Shown here: positions 38,533 to 46,975 of the stretch, piece after piece | Layout of the letters: every line of letters starts with the position of its first letter | How positions within the stretch are numbered: position 1 is the first letter of the stretch | Notes under the pieces: model-generated | What the model saw: the letters and a program-made list of their open reading frames with translations, nothing else | What the model was told of the DNA's origin: nothing | Database searches by the model: none | Made by a program: the position numbers and the translations under genes | Assembly: GCF_001514145.1 (NCBI RefSeq) | Contig: NZ_KQ948656.1 | Location: forward strand, 124,001-188,000 | From: Streptomyces canus | GTDB lineage: Bacteria > Actinomycetota > Actinomycetes > Streptomycetales > Streptomycetaceae | Length of the DNA: 64,000 nucleotides | Direction of reading: 5' to 3'

Positions 38533-39050
38533 GTGATCGAGGCCAAAGGGGCGGGCGGGCGGCAAGAGTGGTCGCCAGAAGAGCTGTTGGCGAACTGGAC
38601 GCTGGTAGACGGCGACTGGAACTTGGTGGCGAACAAGAGCGGGACGACCCGGCTCGGCTTCAGCCTCTGCTGAAGTTCTTCTAGCTGGAAGGCCGGTTCC
38701 CCGATGTGCTGGAAGAGGTCCCGCCGGCGGCCGCGGTGGAGTACGTCGCGGATCTGGTCAAGGTCCCGGCCATCGACTTCGCGAAGTACACGCTGGTGGG
38801 CCGGACTGCTGAGTGCCACCGCAAGCAGATCCGTGAGGCCCTGGGATTTAGGCCGTCGATGGTTGCGGACGAGAAGGCGCTGGCCGAGTGGCCTGCCGTG
38901 GAGGTCTGTCCGGTCGAGCTGGTGGAGGACCGGCAGCGCGAGGCTCTGCTAGTGGAGTGCCGGGCCCGGAAGATCGAGCCGCCGGGCCGTACCCGGGTCG
39001 AGAAGGTACTCGTCGCGGCGCGGGGCCGGCCGTCGCCGTGCCCGGCCCTC
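38533..39050 (+). pseudogene. tnpA: Tn3-family transposase (TnpA) N-terminal remnant
   Basis: From about GTG 38533 the sequence reads EWSPEELLANWTLVDGDWNL and VANKSGTTRLGFSLC to a TGA. One base over, it continues LLKFF, a TAG, and LEGRFPDVLEEV, then VEYVADLVKVPAIDFAKYTL, IREALGFRPSMVADEKALAE and CPVELVEDRQREALLVECRA, until VEKVLVAARG near 39016. This is the N-terminal DUF4158 domain of Tn3-family transposases. A frameshift, a nonsense codon and the loss of the remaining ~850 residues with the DDE core make it inactive. Confidence 0.85.
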
Positions 39051-39146
39051 GTACTGCGGCGGACTCTGTCGGTATCAAGGTCCTTCAGCCAGCAGAATCG
39101 AGGCCAGGTTGTTGACCAGGACGGGCGGAGCACCGCAACTGCGGTA

Positions 39147-39734
39147 CTAGCCAGCTGGCCGGGGAGACGGCGGATCGATCAAGTCGCAGGCGATGCCGAG
39201 CGCCGCATCGATCAGCTCCGGGCCTCCGTTTTCCACTCGATCGGCCTCGTCGCCTGCCAGGTGCAGTGCGGTGATGGCCAGGCGGACACGCAGCGATGCA
39301 ACCGGGTCCCCGTCACCGGACAGCGCGCCGGGCCCGGCCAGAAGCTCGAAGAGCGTCATGACGTGCTGCTGCACCTCGGCCGCGAGCGGCTGGTTGCGGA
39401 GCGCCGGCTCGTTGTCCTGCACGAAGCGGGCCGCGGCCGTGATGCCACCGGCTGTCAGCTCGGCGTAGCGGCGAAGGAGTTCGCGCCGGGTCTCGGGTCC
39501 TGCGGGCTGCTGCTTGCCCCAGTCGGTGAGTTCGGCGACCGCGGCGGAGAAGTCGGCCAGTACGGCGGCGAGGATCTCCTCCTTCGACTTGTAGTGGTAG
39601 TAGAGGGCCGCCTTGGTGATGTTCAGCTGCTCCGCGATCATGCGCAGCGAGGTGCCGTCGTACCCGTGCTCGCTGAAGAGCTGAAGAGCTACGCGCTGGG
39701 CGCGCTTACGGGTGTCGGTGCGGCGGCCTGCCAT
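39147..39734 (-). CDS. TetR-family repressor of the transposon-borne MFS gene
   Basis: A 195-residue TetR regulator starting ATG 39734 ([20 protein letters not shown]). The helix-turn-helix is [20 protein letters not shown] followed by [16 protein letters not shown]. The C-terminal ligand domain has no special features. It is divergent from the MFS gene, with a perfect 30-bp palindrome between them. It is cargo of the Tn3-like element and probably senses the compound exported by the neighbouring carrier. Confidence 0.92.
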   Translation of the reverse strand: MAGRRTDTRKRAQRVALQLFSEHGYDGTSLRMIAEQLNITKAALYYHYKSKEEILAAVLADFSAAVAELTDWGKQQPAGPETRRELLRRYAELTAGGITAAARFVQDNEPALRNQPLAAEVQQHVMTLFELLAGPGALSGDGDPVASLRVRLAITALHLAGDEADRVENGGPELIDAALGIACDLIDPPSPRPAG

Positions 39735-39797
39735 GGGAGTCCCTTCGTTGCTGTCTTCTCAGCCGGCCCGTGGGCGGGCCCACAAAGGCCACCCACC

Positions 39798-39868
39798 CCC
39801 ATTGCTTGCCGATCGGCAAGCAATGGGCTAGCTTCATCTCATCGCCAACTTTACCTGTCGGCAGGTAA
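39798..39868. promoter_or_regulatory. TetR operators: perfect 30-bp palindrome plus a weaker copy
   Basis: 39798-39827 is perfectly palindromic with half-site CCCATTGCTTGCCGA. A second 18-bp inverted repeat, TTACCTG-TCGG-CAGGTAA (39851-39868), lies closer to the MFS start. Both share the CGGCA-type centre, so they may bind the same repressor with different strength. Confidence 0.85.
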
Positions 39869-39911
39869 TGAATGCGAGTGCCAGCACACGACTCCACAAG
39901 GGAGGTTCGCC

Positions 39912-41390
39912 ATGCTGAACGAAACAGGCAAGAAGACGAAGAGCGCGAAGGGTACATGGAGTGCTGATCCGGCCCCGCTGCATGCGCGCCGCTGGTGGGG
40001 GCTGACGGCCATCGCGCTCGCCCAGTTGATGATCGTGCTGGACACGACCATCGTGACCATCGCGCTGCCCACTGCCCAGCAGGATCTGGGCATGTCCGAC
40101 GCGAGCCGGCAGTGGGTCATCACGGCCTACACCCTGGTTTTCGGCGGGCTGCTCCTGCTCGGCGGCCGGATTGCCGACCGGCTGGGCCGCAGGCGCACCT
40201 TGATCGCCGGCGTCCTCGGCTTCGCCGTGGCCTCCGGTTTCGGCGGGATGGCGGGCTCCGGCTGGATGCTGGTCGCCGCCCGCGTCGGGCAGGGCGTCTT
40301 CGCGGCACTTCTGGCCCCCTCGACCCTCGCGCTGCTGATGGCGGTGTTCCCCGGACCGGCCGAACGGGCCAGGGCCATCGGAATCTACAGCGGGGTGCTG
40401 ACCGCAGGCGGCGGAATCGGCCTGGTCGGCGGCGGGCTGATCACCAGCTACCTCGACTGGCGATGGTGCATGTACGTCAACATTCCCATCGCCCTGCTGG
40501 CCGCGCTCGGCGCCATCGCCACGCTGCCCGATCTGCCCGGACGCACCGATGCACGGATCGACGTCCTGGGAGCGCTCACCGGCTGCGGCGGCATCGCCGC
40601 TCTGGTCTACGGGTTCTCCGAGGCCGGCGAGCACGGATGGCACACGGCGCGGCCTTTCCTCTGCCTGGCCGTGGCCGCCGCCCTGCTCCTGGCGTTCGGG
40701 ATCACCCAGGCCCGGCTACGCACTCCCCTCCTTCCGCTGCGGATCCTGACGGACCGCAACCGGGGCGCGGCTCTCGCCACCGTCACACTGGCTACGCTCG
40801 GACTGTTCGGGGTCTTCCTCTTCCTCACCTACCAACTGCAGTCCGTGATGGGCTACTCCGCGGTCAGGACCGGCCTCGCCATGCTCCCGCTGGTCGCGAT
40901 GAACGTGACGGCGGCGACCCAGCTGTCCGGTCGCCTGCTCCCCAAGCTGCCGCCCCGGCTGCTGATCGTGCCCGGACTGCTCTGCGCGGCCGGCTCGCTC
41001 GCCCTCCTCACCCAACTCACCCCGCACAGCCCCTACATCGCCGTCATCCTGCCCGCCGAGCTGCTCCTCGGACTCGGCATCGGCGCACTGTTCGGCCCCG
41101 CCGTCGCGACGGCCACCAGCGGAGTCGCACCCCACGACGCCGGCATCGCCTCCGCGACCGTCAACACCGCCCAGCAGACGGGCGCCTCGATCGGCACCGC
41201 ACTGCTCAACACCATTGCGGCCAGCGCCACCAGCGCCTACCTGGCCGGCCACGACGGCGCAGACGCCCTCCGGGACGCCACCGTGCACGGCTACGCCACC
41301 GCCGCGACCTGGGCACTGGGCATCATGCTCGGCACTGCGGTCCTGGCCGCCCTGTTCATCACCGCAGACCCGCGCAAGACCGCGCCGTGA
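39912..41390 (+). CDS. DHA2-type (14-helix) MFS drug exporter
   Basis: A 492-residue transporter with ATG 39912 after GGAGG. The 14-helix DHA2 family signature is seen in LMIVLDTTIVTIALPTAQQD (motif D1) and GRIADRLGRRRTLIAGVLGF (motif A), then IYSGVLTAGGGIGLVGGGLI (motif C, typical of exporters) and the ATVNTAQQTGASIGTALLNT segment late in the protein. It is controlled by the divergent TetR. The substrate is unknown; two AhpD-like redox proteins follow on the same strand, so export and redox detoxification of one compound may be linked. Confidence 0.93.
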   Translation: MLNETGKKTKSAKGTWSADPAPLHARRWWGLTAIALAQLMIVLDTTIVTIALPTAQQDLGMSDASRQWVITAYTLVFGGLLLLGGRIADRLGRRRTLIAGVLGFAVASGFGGMAGSGWMLVAARVGQGVFAALLAPSTLALLMAVFPGPAERARAIGIYSGVLTAGGGIGLVGGGLITSYLDWRWCMYVNIPIALLAALGAIATLPDLPGRTDARIDVLGALTGCGGIAALVYGFSEAGEHGWHTARPFLCLAVAAALLLAFGITQARLRTPLLPLRILTDRNRGAALATVTLATLGLFGVFLFLTYQLQSVMGYSAVRTGLAMLPLVAMNVTAATQLSGRLLPKLPPRLLIVPGLLCAAGSLALLTQLTPHSPYIAVILPAELLLGLGIGALFGPAVATATSGVAPHDAGIASATVNTAQQTGASIGTALLNTIAASATSAYLAGHDGADALRDATVHGYATAATWALGIMLGTAVLAALFITADPRKTAP

Positions 41391-41600
41391 CCCGCAGCAC
41401 AACGGCCCCGAGCAGCCGCGCCCCACCGGGCACAGCGCCCGCGCCGCTGACGCACAACCTGATCGCCCCCTCGTAGCGCAGGACCGGCGCCCGACGAGAC
41501 CGGCGACCCGAGCAATACATCCGGACCACGTCATCCCGAAGGGACGTCACAAGACGCGATCCACCGGCGTCTTGATGCCACCAACACCAAGGAGCAGGTC

Positions 41601-42083
41601 ATGACCGCCCGTTTGAACCTCTTCAGCAACCCGACCACGACCACCGCCAAGGCCGCCGGGTACTTCGGAAAGGCGAGCAAGACGATCCTGGAGGAATCCA
41701 CGCTGCCGGCCGCGACCCAGAAGCTGGTAGTGCTGCGCGCGAGCCAGATCAACGGCTGCGGCTACGCCACCGACGTGTGGAGCAAGAACGCCGCACACGC
41801 CGGGGAGAGCGCTACCCGCGTCAACCTCGTCGCGGCCTGGCGCGAGTCCACGGTCTTCACCGACGCCGAGCGCGCCGCCCTGGAACTGGCCGAACAGGGC
41901 ACCCGCATCGCCGATGCCGCCGGTGGCGTCACCGACGACGCATGGGCGAACGCCGCCCAGCACTACAACGAGGACCAGCTGTCCGACCTGGTGATGCTCA
42001 TCGCCCTGATCAACGCCACCAACCGCATGGGCGTCATCGTCCGCCAGCGCGGCGGCGACTACCAGCCAGGCCAACTCGGATAA
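41601..42083 (+). CDS. AhpD/carboxymuconolactone-decarboxylase-like protein, second Cys lost
   Basis: A 160-residue protein of the carboxymuconolactone decarboxylase/AhpD family, starting ATG 41601 after AGGAG. Where AhpD-like peroxidases have CxxC, this reads SQINGCGYATD, so C53 is kept but the second Cys (position 56) is Ala. The paralogue 85 bp downstream keeps both. The rest is conserved (RVNLVAAWRESTVFTDAERA, LIALINATNRMGVIV). It may act in a mixed complex, as a one-Cys enzyme, or without catalysis. Confidence 0.9.
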   Translation: MTARLNLFSNPTTTTAKAAGYFGKASKTILEESTLPAATQKLVVLRASQINGCGYATDVWSKNAAHAGESATRVNLVAAWRESTVFTDAERAALELAEQGTRIADAAGGVTDDAWANAAQHYNEDQLSDLVMLIALINATNRMGVIVRQRGGDYQPGQLG

Positions 42084-42168
42084 CCACAAGCAGCCTCCGG
42101 CACCCGAGCGTCAAGCACCGTGCGAACAAGCCCCGCGACACCCCACGGCATGAGTGAGGAACCACATC

Positions 42169-42654
42169 ATGGAAGCCCGTTTCGACCTGATGGCCAACCA
42201 GCTCGGCGCCAAGATCGCCAAGCGGATCTACAACGTCGCCTTGGCGATCGTCCAGTCGCCGCTCCCGCAGGGCACCCAGGACCTGGTGATGCTGCGGGCC
42301 AGCCAGATCAACGGCTGCGGCTTCTGCGTCGACTACCACACCAAGGACGCAGCGGCGGCCGGAGAGGACGCGACCCGTATCAACATGGTCGCCGCCTGGC
42401 GTGAGTCGACGGTGTACACCGAGGCCGAACGCGCCGCACTGGCGCTCACCGAGGAAGGCACCCGCCTCGCCGACGCCCACCCCGGCGTGTCGGACGAGAC
42501 CTGGACCCGGGTGCGCGAGCACTACGACGACGATCAGATCGCCGCACTGGCCTCCCTGATCGCCATGATAAACGCCAACAACCGGCTCAACGTGATCATG
42601 CGCAACCCGGGCGGCTCCTACCAGCCCGGCATGTTCGCCGGCATGGCCAACTGA
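42169..42654 (+). CDS. AhpD/carboxymuconolactone-decarboxylase-like protein with intact CxxC
   Basis: A 161-residue paralogue of the preceding gene. ATG 42169 has a GAGGA site at correct distance. The redox pair is C50 and C53 in SQINGCGFCVDYHTKDA, followed by RINMVAAWRESTVYTEAERA and LIAMINANNRLNVIMRNP. AhpD-like proteins reduce peroxides or recycle peroxiredoxins. A hairpin terminator follows, so it ends the cargo operon of the transposon. Confidence 0.92.
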   Translation: MEARFDLMANQLGAKIAKRIYNVALAIVQSPLPQGTQDLVMLRASQINGCGFCVDYHTKDAAAAGEDATRINMVAAWRESTVYTEAERAALALTEEGTRLADAHPGVSDETWTRVREHYDDDQIAALASLIAMINANNRLNVIMRNPGGSYQPGMFAGMAN

Positions 42655-42671
42655 TCCGTACACCCATCGCG

Positions 42672-42703
42672 GCCCGGCCAGGATCGCTCGATCCGAGCCG
42701 GGC
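42672..42703 (+). terminator. Hairpin terminator after the AhpD-like genes
   Basis: GCCCGGC (42672-42678) pairs with GCCGGGC (42697-42703), and GGATCG with CGATCC inside, separated by a 2-nt mismatch and a 2-nt loop. It lies 18 bp behind the stop codon. Confidence 0.65.
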
Positions 42704-43132
42704 TCGCGTACGCCTGCGGCCACACGTCACCCCACCACAGCCTGCGACCCATGGTCGTTGTCAGTCCCAGCCGCAGTCCGTCATACCTCAACCTCGATGT
42801 CCTCAATTCGAGGTCGACGTTTTATAGGTGATCGCCTGTGAAACACCGTGCCGTGTGGCGGTCCACCTGCAGTGATCATGTTTCATGAGTTGTTGCAAAC
42901 GACTGGATTCCTGAAACACCCTCACGAAACGCTCCGAGGCGTGAGCGACGACTTCAATCGCGTGGAATCGCGCGACTGTCCGATGTCCACCTGCGCGGCC
43001 CCCGCAGTCTCCCCGTGCCGGACCGGCAAGGGCATGGTAGCCATCCAGTACCACACCGCCCGCTTCCGCCTCGTGCCCCAACTTGCCAAGGTACTCAGCG
43101 TGCCGACCCCGGCCGTACGCAAGCCGGGGTCG
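42704..43132. other. Probable res region and leader of the inner transposon's recombinase
   Basis: No separate gene is convincing here, although the recombinase frame stays open from 42881. Inverted arms TGAAACA/TGTTTCA (42839-42845 and 42879-42885), a further TGAAAC at 42912 and CTCACG/CGTGAG (about 42921-42945) form a cluster of dyads, as expected for the resolution site beside tnpR. Confidence 0.4.
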
Positions 43133-43810
43133 ATGTGGACCGAGCTGCCCAGGCCGGTGAGCGCTGGCGCCCAACCGGCCGGGCACGTCCGCCTCGGCTA
43201 CGCACGGGCCTCGACCGCCCGGCAGTCACTCGACGCGCAGCTCGACTCCCTAGCCGAGGCCGGGCTGACGCGGGTCTTCTCGGAGAAGATCTCCACCCGC
43301 GCCACCCGGCGCCCCGAGCTGGAGGCCGCCGTGAAGCTCGCCGGGGAGATCCGTTCCTCCGGCGTCGCTGTGACCCTCGTCGTCCACGAGCACAAGCGGC
43401 TCGGCCGCGGCATCGAACTCGCCATGCTCGCCGAGGAGCTGAAGGCGGGCGACGTGGGCCTGGAGTTCCTCACCGGGGAGCTGCAGGGCTCGCACGACCC
43501 CTCCGGGATCGTGTTCACCGTGCTCGCGGCCATGTCCGGCATGGAGCGCGAGTACATCCGCGACCGCACCCTCGAAGGCCATGAGTCCGCCCGCAAGCGT
43601 GGCAAGACCATCGGCGGCGCGGGCGTCACCGACGAGGACATGCTGTCCATGGCCCTCGACCTGCGCGATCAGGAGATGAGCCTGCGCGACATCGCCAAAC
43701 GGCTCGTCATCACCACCGGCAGGAAGAAGGGCCAGCACCCCTCACCCGCCACCGTCATGCGGATGCTGCGCGAGCACGACGAGAGGGCCGCCACGGCGGC
43801 GAGCGCGTGA
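43133..43810 (+). CDS. tnpR: Serine recombinase (resolvase) of the inner transposon
   Basis: A 225-residue serine recombinase from ATG 43133; ATG 42983 or an earlier codon in the same frame is possible because no clear ribosome site marks the start. The catalytic serine is in HVRLGYARASTARQSLDAQL, followed by HEHKRLGRGIELAMLAEEL and AMSGMEREYIRDRTLEGHES, and a C-terminal helix-turn-helix (MSLRDIAKRLVITTGRKKGQ). It differs strongly from the resolvase of the older element. The stop lies just inside the right terminal repeat. It should resolve cointegrates at the upstream dyad cluster. Confidence 0.88.
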   Translation: MWTELPRPVSAGAQPAGHVRLGYARASTARQSLDAQLDSLAEAGLTRVFSEKISTRATRRPELEAAVKLAGEIRSSGVAVTLVVHEHKRLGRGIELAMLAEELKAGDVGLEFLTGELQGSHDPSGIVFTVLAAMSGMEREYIRDRTLEGHESARKRGKTIGGAGVTDEDMLSMALDLRDQEMSLRDIAKRLVITTGRKKGQHPSPATVMRMLREHDERAATAASA

Positions 43811-43816
43811 CACCCG

Positions 43817-43855
43817 CTACCTTGCGGCTGGTGTCTGGGCCAGGACTCCGAGGCC
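43817..43855 (-). repeat. Right terminal inverted repeat of the inner transposon
   Basis: Reading inward on the minus strand it begins GGCCTCGGAGTCCTGGCCCA and ends ACCAGCCGCAAGGTAG, matching the left end at 34 of 39 positions. It is followed by target duplication TAGCC. Confidence 0.88.
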
Positions 43856-43869
43856 TAGCCAATGAGCAT
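43856..43869 (-). pseudogene. tnpR: Severed 5' end of the older resolvase gene
   Basis: Fourteen bases read ATG CTC ATT GGC TA on the minus strand, coding MLIG and the first two bases of a Tyr codon. They continue in frame with the main part at 38427, restoring the MLIGYCRTST start of a serine resolvase. Confidence 0.88.
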
Positions 43870-43993
43870 CGTCGGAAACTACCCGAAGGATCGTTCTCCG
43901 ACGTTGATATCCGACGCGAGTTGCCGACACTGCCCACCTGCAGGTTCGTGATCGCCACCCCGAGTGTCGGCAGACGTTCGTTTGCCGACACTC
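43870..43993. repeat. res-like site of the older Tn3 element
   Basis: Directly upstream of the severed tnpR start lie two dyads: CGTCGGA/TCCGACG (43870-43903, 34 bp) and GAGTGTCGGCA/TGCCGACACTC (43962-43993, 32 bp, perfect 11-bp arms). A further TGCCGACACT half-site is at about 43922. Subsites of 28-34 bp beside tnpR are the design of Tn3-family res sites. Confidence 0.65.
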
Positions 43994-44057
43994 GCAGCGC
44001 GGCGCTTCGGCAGGTGGCAGCCAACGCTAGGCATCGTCGCAACCTAGAGCATCGGGT

Positions 44058-44084
44058 GCTGTCCGCGTGTTCCTCGCGGACAGC
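44058..44084 (-). terminator. Hairpin terminator behind the FtsX-like remnant
   Basis: GCTGTCCGCG (44058-44067) pairs perfectly with CGCGGACAGC (44075-44084) around a 7-nt loop. It lies 31 bp downstream of the minus-strand stop at 44115. Confidence 0.72.
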
Positions 44085-44114
44085 AGCCCAGCACTTTTGT
44101 TTCGAGCTCCGGTT

Positions 44115-44772
44115 CTATTCGGTGCGTAGGGCGGTGGCAGTGCGGGTCCGGGCGGCCCTTCCCGCGGGCAGGAAGGCGCCCAGGACGGCGATGAGCAGAC
44201 CGCCGAGTCCGAGCAGGACCAGTTCGGTCGGGTGATAGACCGAGGCGGGCATGTTGATTCCTGCGCTGTGGCCCATGGCGGGCACGATCGTCGCCTGCAG
44301 GGCCGCCCCGACGGGAACGCCGGTGGCGCCGCCGATCAGGCCGATCACCACGAAGGACGCGATGACCATGGTGACGGCCTGTCGAGGTGTCATGCCCAGC
44401 GCCTTGTGGACGCCGAGGTCGTGGATGCGTTCGCGGGTGTCGAGCACGACCGCGTTCAGCACGCCCAGCCCGGCGGTGGCGACGAGCATCAGTGTGAGGA
44501 TGGCGGTCAGCGCGTCCAGGGCGAGGATCGCATCGCTCTTGCCCTGGAACTGGTCACTTTGGGCGCTGACGCCCAAAGGCCGTAGCGCGGTGTCGAGTTT
44601 GTGGATGTAGCCGCGCACCTCCGTGCCGGGCTTGACGGCGATGGAGTAGGTGTCAGGGTGCAGGTTCGGCTCCGCGGCGGCGAGCGTCCCGGTGCTCCAG
44701 GGCGGATGCGAATGCGGCCTGACGGTCCGCCGCGGACTCCACCCCTTCCGGGGTTCGTTCGGTCGTGGTCAT
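44115..44772 (-). pseudogene. ABC transporter permease (FtsX/MacB type), truncated
   Basis: The C-terminal part of an FtsX-domain permease is clear from about 44720 down to 44115: NLHPDTYSIAVKPGTEVRGY, ALTAILTLMLVATAGLGVLN, DTRERIHDLGVHKALGMTPR and LLIAVLGAFLPAGRAARTRT. The first ~600 residues expected of such permeases are absent. A start codon at 44772 with an unrelated MTTTERTPEG frame runs out of frame into it, so a deletion joined two genes. Only about 200 codons of the permease remain. Confidence 0.75.
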
Positions 44773-44794
44773 GATGGCTTCCTCCGTCCCGCTC

Positions 44795-46252
44795 TCAGGC
44801 TTCGACCACGGGAGTGCGGGAGGTGGTCTGCGTGAAGCGGGGCAGTGCGGCCACGCCGACGGCGAGGAGGGCCACGATGCCCATGTGGACGTACTCGACG
44901 GTGGCGAAGGCGTGGGAGACACCGTGCGGCGCGAGGCCGATGTACAGGGTGCCGAGCGTGGCCACGCCGAGCGCGAGCCCGCTCTGCTGCAGGGTGATCA
45001 GCGCGCCGCTGCCGATGCCTCCGAGGTGGGTGGGCACGTCGGTGAGCACGCTGCGGAACAGGCCCGCGAAGAGCATCGACTGTCCGGCGCCGGTCAGTGC
45101 CAGGGGGGCGGCCATGACCCACAGGGAGACGTGCGGCCAGTCGGCGACGAGCACCGCGACCAGCCATGCGAGTCCGGCCAGTTGCAGTACGGCGCCCGCG
45201 GACAGGGCGGCCCGTCCGAAGCGGGAGATCAGGCGCGGGGCGAGGACGGATCCGGCGAAGAACAGCAGGGCCATCGGCAGGATCGCCAGGCCGCCGTGCA
45301 GGGCGTCGGCGTGCAGCCCATCCTGCACGGTCAGCGCGAAGACGAACATGAACGCCCCGAAGCCGATGCTGAAGGCCAGCACCATGACCAGCCCGCGGGA
45401 CATCGACGGCAGCCGCAGCAGCGACGGCGGCAGCAGCGGCACCTCACCGCGCCGCTCTGCCGCCTTCTCGACGACGTAGGTGACGGCGCCCAGGACGACG
45501 GCAAGGGCGAGCAGCAGCCAGGTCCACCAGGGCCAGCCGAGTGAGTGCCCCTCGGTCAGCGGGACGAGCAGGGCGACGAGCGTGGCGGCGAACAGGAACG
45601 TGCCGGGCAGGTCGATACCGACGGGGTGTTCGGAGCGCGTGGCGGGCACAATGCGGGCGGCGACCAGCAGGACCACTATCCCGATCGGTACGTTGACCAG
45701 GAAGATCGGCCGCCAGGCCGTTCCAGCGATGTCCGCGCTGACCAGCAGCCCGCCCACCAGCTGGCCGACGACCGCGGCGATGCCGGAGGTGGCCCCGTAC
45801 AGCGCCAGGGCGCGTGCCTTGTGCTCGCCCTCCAGGGTGTGGTGGAAAGTAGCCAGCACCTGGGGCACCAGCAGCGCCGCGGTGGCACCCTGGACGATCC
45901 GACCCGCGATCAGCATGCCGACGCCCGGTGCGAGTCCGCAGGCCAGCGAGGCAAGGACGAAGCCGATGAGCGCGCCGAGGAACAGCCGTCGCCGGCCGTA
46001 CCGGTCGCCCAGCCGACCGCCCAGGACCAGCAGGGCGGCGTAGGCCACGCCATATCCGGCGATCACCAGCTCCAGCGAGGACGCCGACGCGTGCAGCGAC
46101 GCATCGATGCTGGGCAGAGCGACATTGGTGATGAAGAAGTCCATGATCGGCAGGAAGGCGCCTGCCAGCAGGATCAGCACGCCGAAGGCGGACAGCTCCG
46201 AGGCGCGGCCCCTCACCTGATGTCCGGTGGCGTGCGTGTGCGTTGTGACCAT
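44795..46252 (-). CDS. DHA2-type MFS drug exporter
   Basis: A 485-residue 14-helix exporter with ATG 46252 (MVTTHTHATGHQVRGRASEL). Motifs are LPIMDFFITNVALPSIDASL, GGRLGDRYGRRRLFLGALIG and ALYGATSGIAAVVGQLVGGL, all typical for drug:proton antiporters of the DHA2 family. Several copies of a TTACTTGCGC-type palindrome lie directly upstream; the same motif is upstream of the MarR gene at 48529, which therefore probably represses this exporter. Confidence 0.92.
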   Translation of the reverse strand: MVTTHTHATGHQVRGRASELSAFGVLILLAGAFLPIMDFFITNVALPSIDASLHASASSLELVIAGYGVAYAALLVLGGRLGDRYGRRRLFLGALIGFVLASLACGLAPGVGMLIAGRIVQGATAALLVPQVLATFHHTLEGEHKARALALYGATSGIAAVVGQLVGGLLVSADIAGTAWRPIFLVNVPIGIVVLLVAARIVPATRSEHPVGIDLPGTFLFAATLVALLVPLTEGHSLGWPWWTWLLLALAVVLGAVTYVVEKAAERRGEVPLLPPSLLRLPSMSRGLVMVLAFSIGFGAFMFVFALTVQDGLHADALHGGLAILPMALLFFAGSVLAPRLISRFGRAALSAGAVLQLAGLAWLVAVLVADWPHVSLWVMAAPLALTGAGQSMLFAGLFRSVLTDVPTHLGGIGSGALITLQQSGLALGVATLGTLYIGLAPHGVSHAFATVEYVHMGIVALLAVGVAALPRFTQTTSRTPVVEA

Positions 46253-46298
46253 GACGGCCTCTCTGGAGCAGATTACTTACTTGCGCCCACAACAATGA

Positions 46299-46389
46299 GC
46301 TTGCGCGCGCGAGCAATCAAGGCCCCACGGGGTCCCCATGACTGAAATTTACTTGCGCACGTAATATTTTTACTTGCGTGCGCGAGTAA
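46299..46389. promoter_or_regulatory. Cluster of MarR-type palindromes (TTACTTGCG...)
   Basis: TTACTTGCGCACGTAAT (46349-46365) and TTACTTGCGTGCGCGAGTAA (46370-46389) are near-perfect inverted repeats; GCTTGCGCGCGCGAGC (46299-46314) is a related dyad, and a half-site TTACTTGCGC starts at about 46274. They lie between the minus-strand exporter and the plus-strand Bcr-like remnant. Confidence 0.78.
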
Positions 46390-46410
46390 GTTGCCTGTAG
46401 GGCTGGGGAT

Positions 46411-46847
46411 ATGACTCACAGCAACGAAAACGGTCGGCCCTCCGTGGAGCGGCCGGCCGCCGCACGGGCCCCCGTCGACAGCGGTGGCAGAAGAGGGCTG
46501 CTGCTCGCCCTGGCGCTGCTGACCGCGGTCGGCCCGTTGGCGATCGACATGTATGTCCCGGGGCTCCCCGCGATGAGTGCCTCACTGCACGCCGGTGGGT
46601 CAGGAGTGCAGCTCACCCTGACGGCCTTCCTGGCCGGGGTCGTCGTCGGCCAGCTCGTCATCGGTCCGCTCAGCGACGTCGTCGGGCGGCGCCTGCCGCT
46701 GATCGCCGACACCGGGTCGGACCCTTCGGGGAAAGCAGTTCGCTCCCCATGGGCCTGATCATGCTCATCGCGCTGGCCCTGGCCGCGCTCTGCCTCGTCG
46801 GCCTCGTCCGCCCCTGGGACGGCCACGGCGAGGTCGGCGCTCACTGA
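46411..46847 (+). pseudogene. Bcr/CflA-type MFS transporter with large internal deletion
   Basis: From ATG 46411 the frame gives a normal Bcr/CflA N-terminus (LLLALALLTAVGPLAIDMYV, then LTAFLAGVVVGQLVIGPLSD and VVGRRLPLIADTG) and then ends out of frame at 46758. The last helix and tail of such a transporter appear in the next frame, MGLIMLIALALAALCLVGLV to a stop at 46845. About 250 codons in between are deleted. It keeps the MarR-type boxes at its 5' end. Confidence 0.8.
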
Positions 46848-46975
46848 TACGACCGCAGCCGGCTCTCAAGCCCGTTCACGGTCGCTCCCCTGTCGTCCGC
46901 CCCGGCCCCACGGCTGGTGCGGCTTTCCGGCCGACCAGGCGTCGGCGTTCCCTCCACATCGAATCGAGACACACC

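Larger units (their letters stand above)
38428..43860 (+). mobile_element. Tn3-family transposon with TetR/MFS and AhpD-like cargo, inserted in a resolvase gene
   Basis: The element spans 38433-43855 (5423 bp). Its ends are ~39-bp inverted repeats (38433-38471 and 43817-43855) that match at 34 positions. It is flanked by the 5-bp direct repeat TAGCC (38428-38432 and 43856-43860), the target duplication size of the Tn3 family. Inside are a decayed tnpA fragment, a TetR regulator with divergent MFS efflux gene, two AhpD-like genes and a serine recombinase beside the right end. The target is the start of an older element's tnpR. With tnpA broken it can move only if transposase is supplied in trans. 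Confidence 0.9.

Noticed and set aside
37786..43855. The three related 28-39-bp sequences considered as attachment sites of the serine recombinases
   Set aside because: Their orientation, the TAGCC duplications, the adjacent tnpR genes and the Tn3 tnpA fragment fit transposon ends better than att or res sites.
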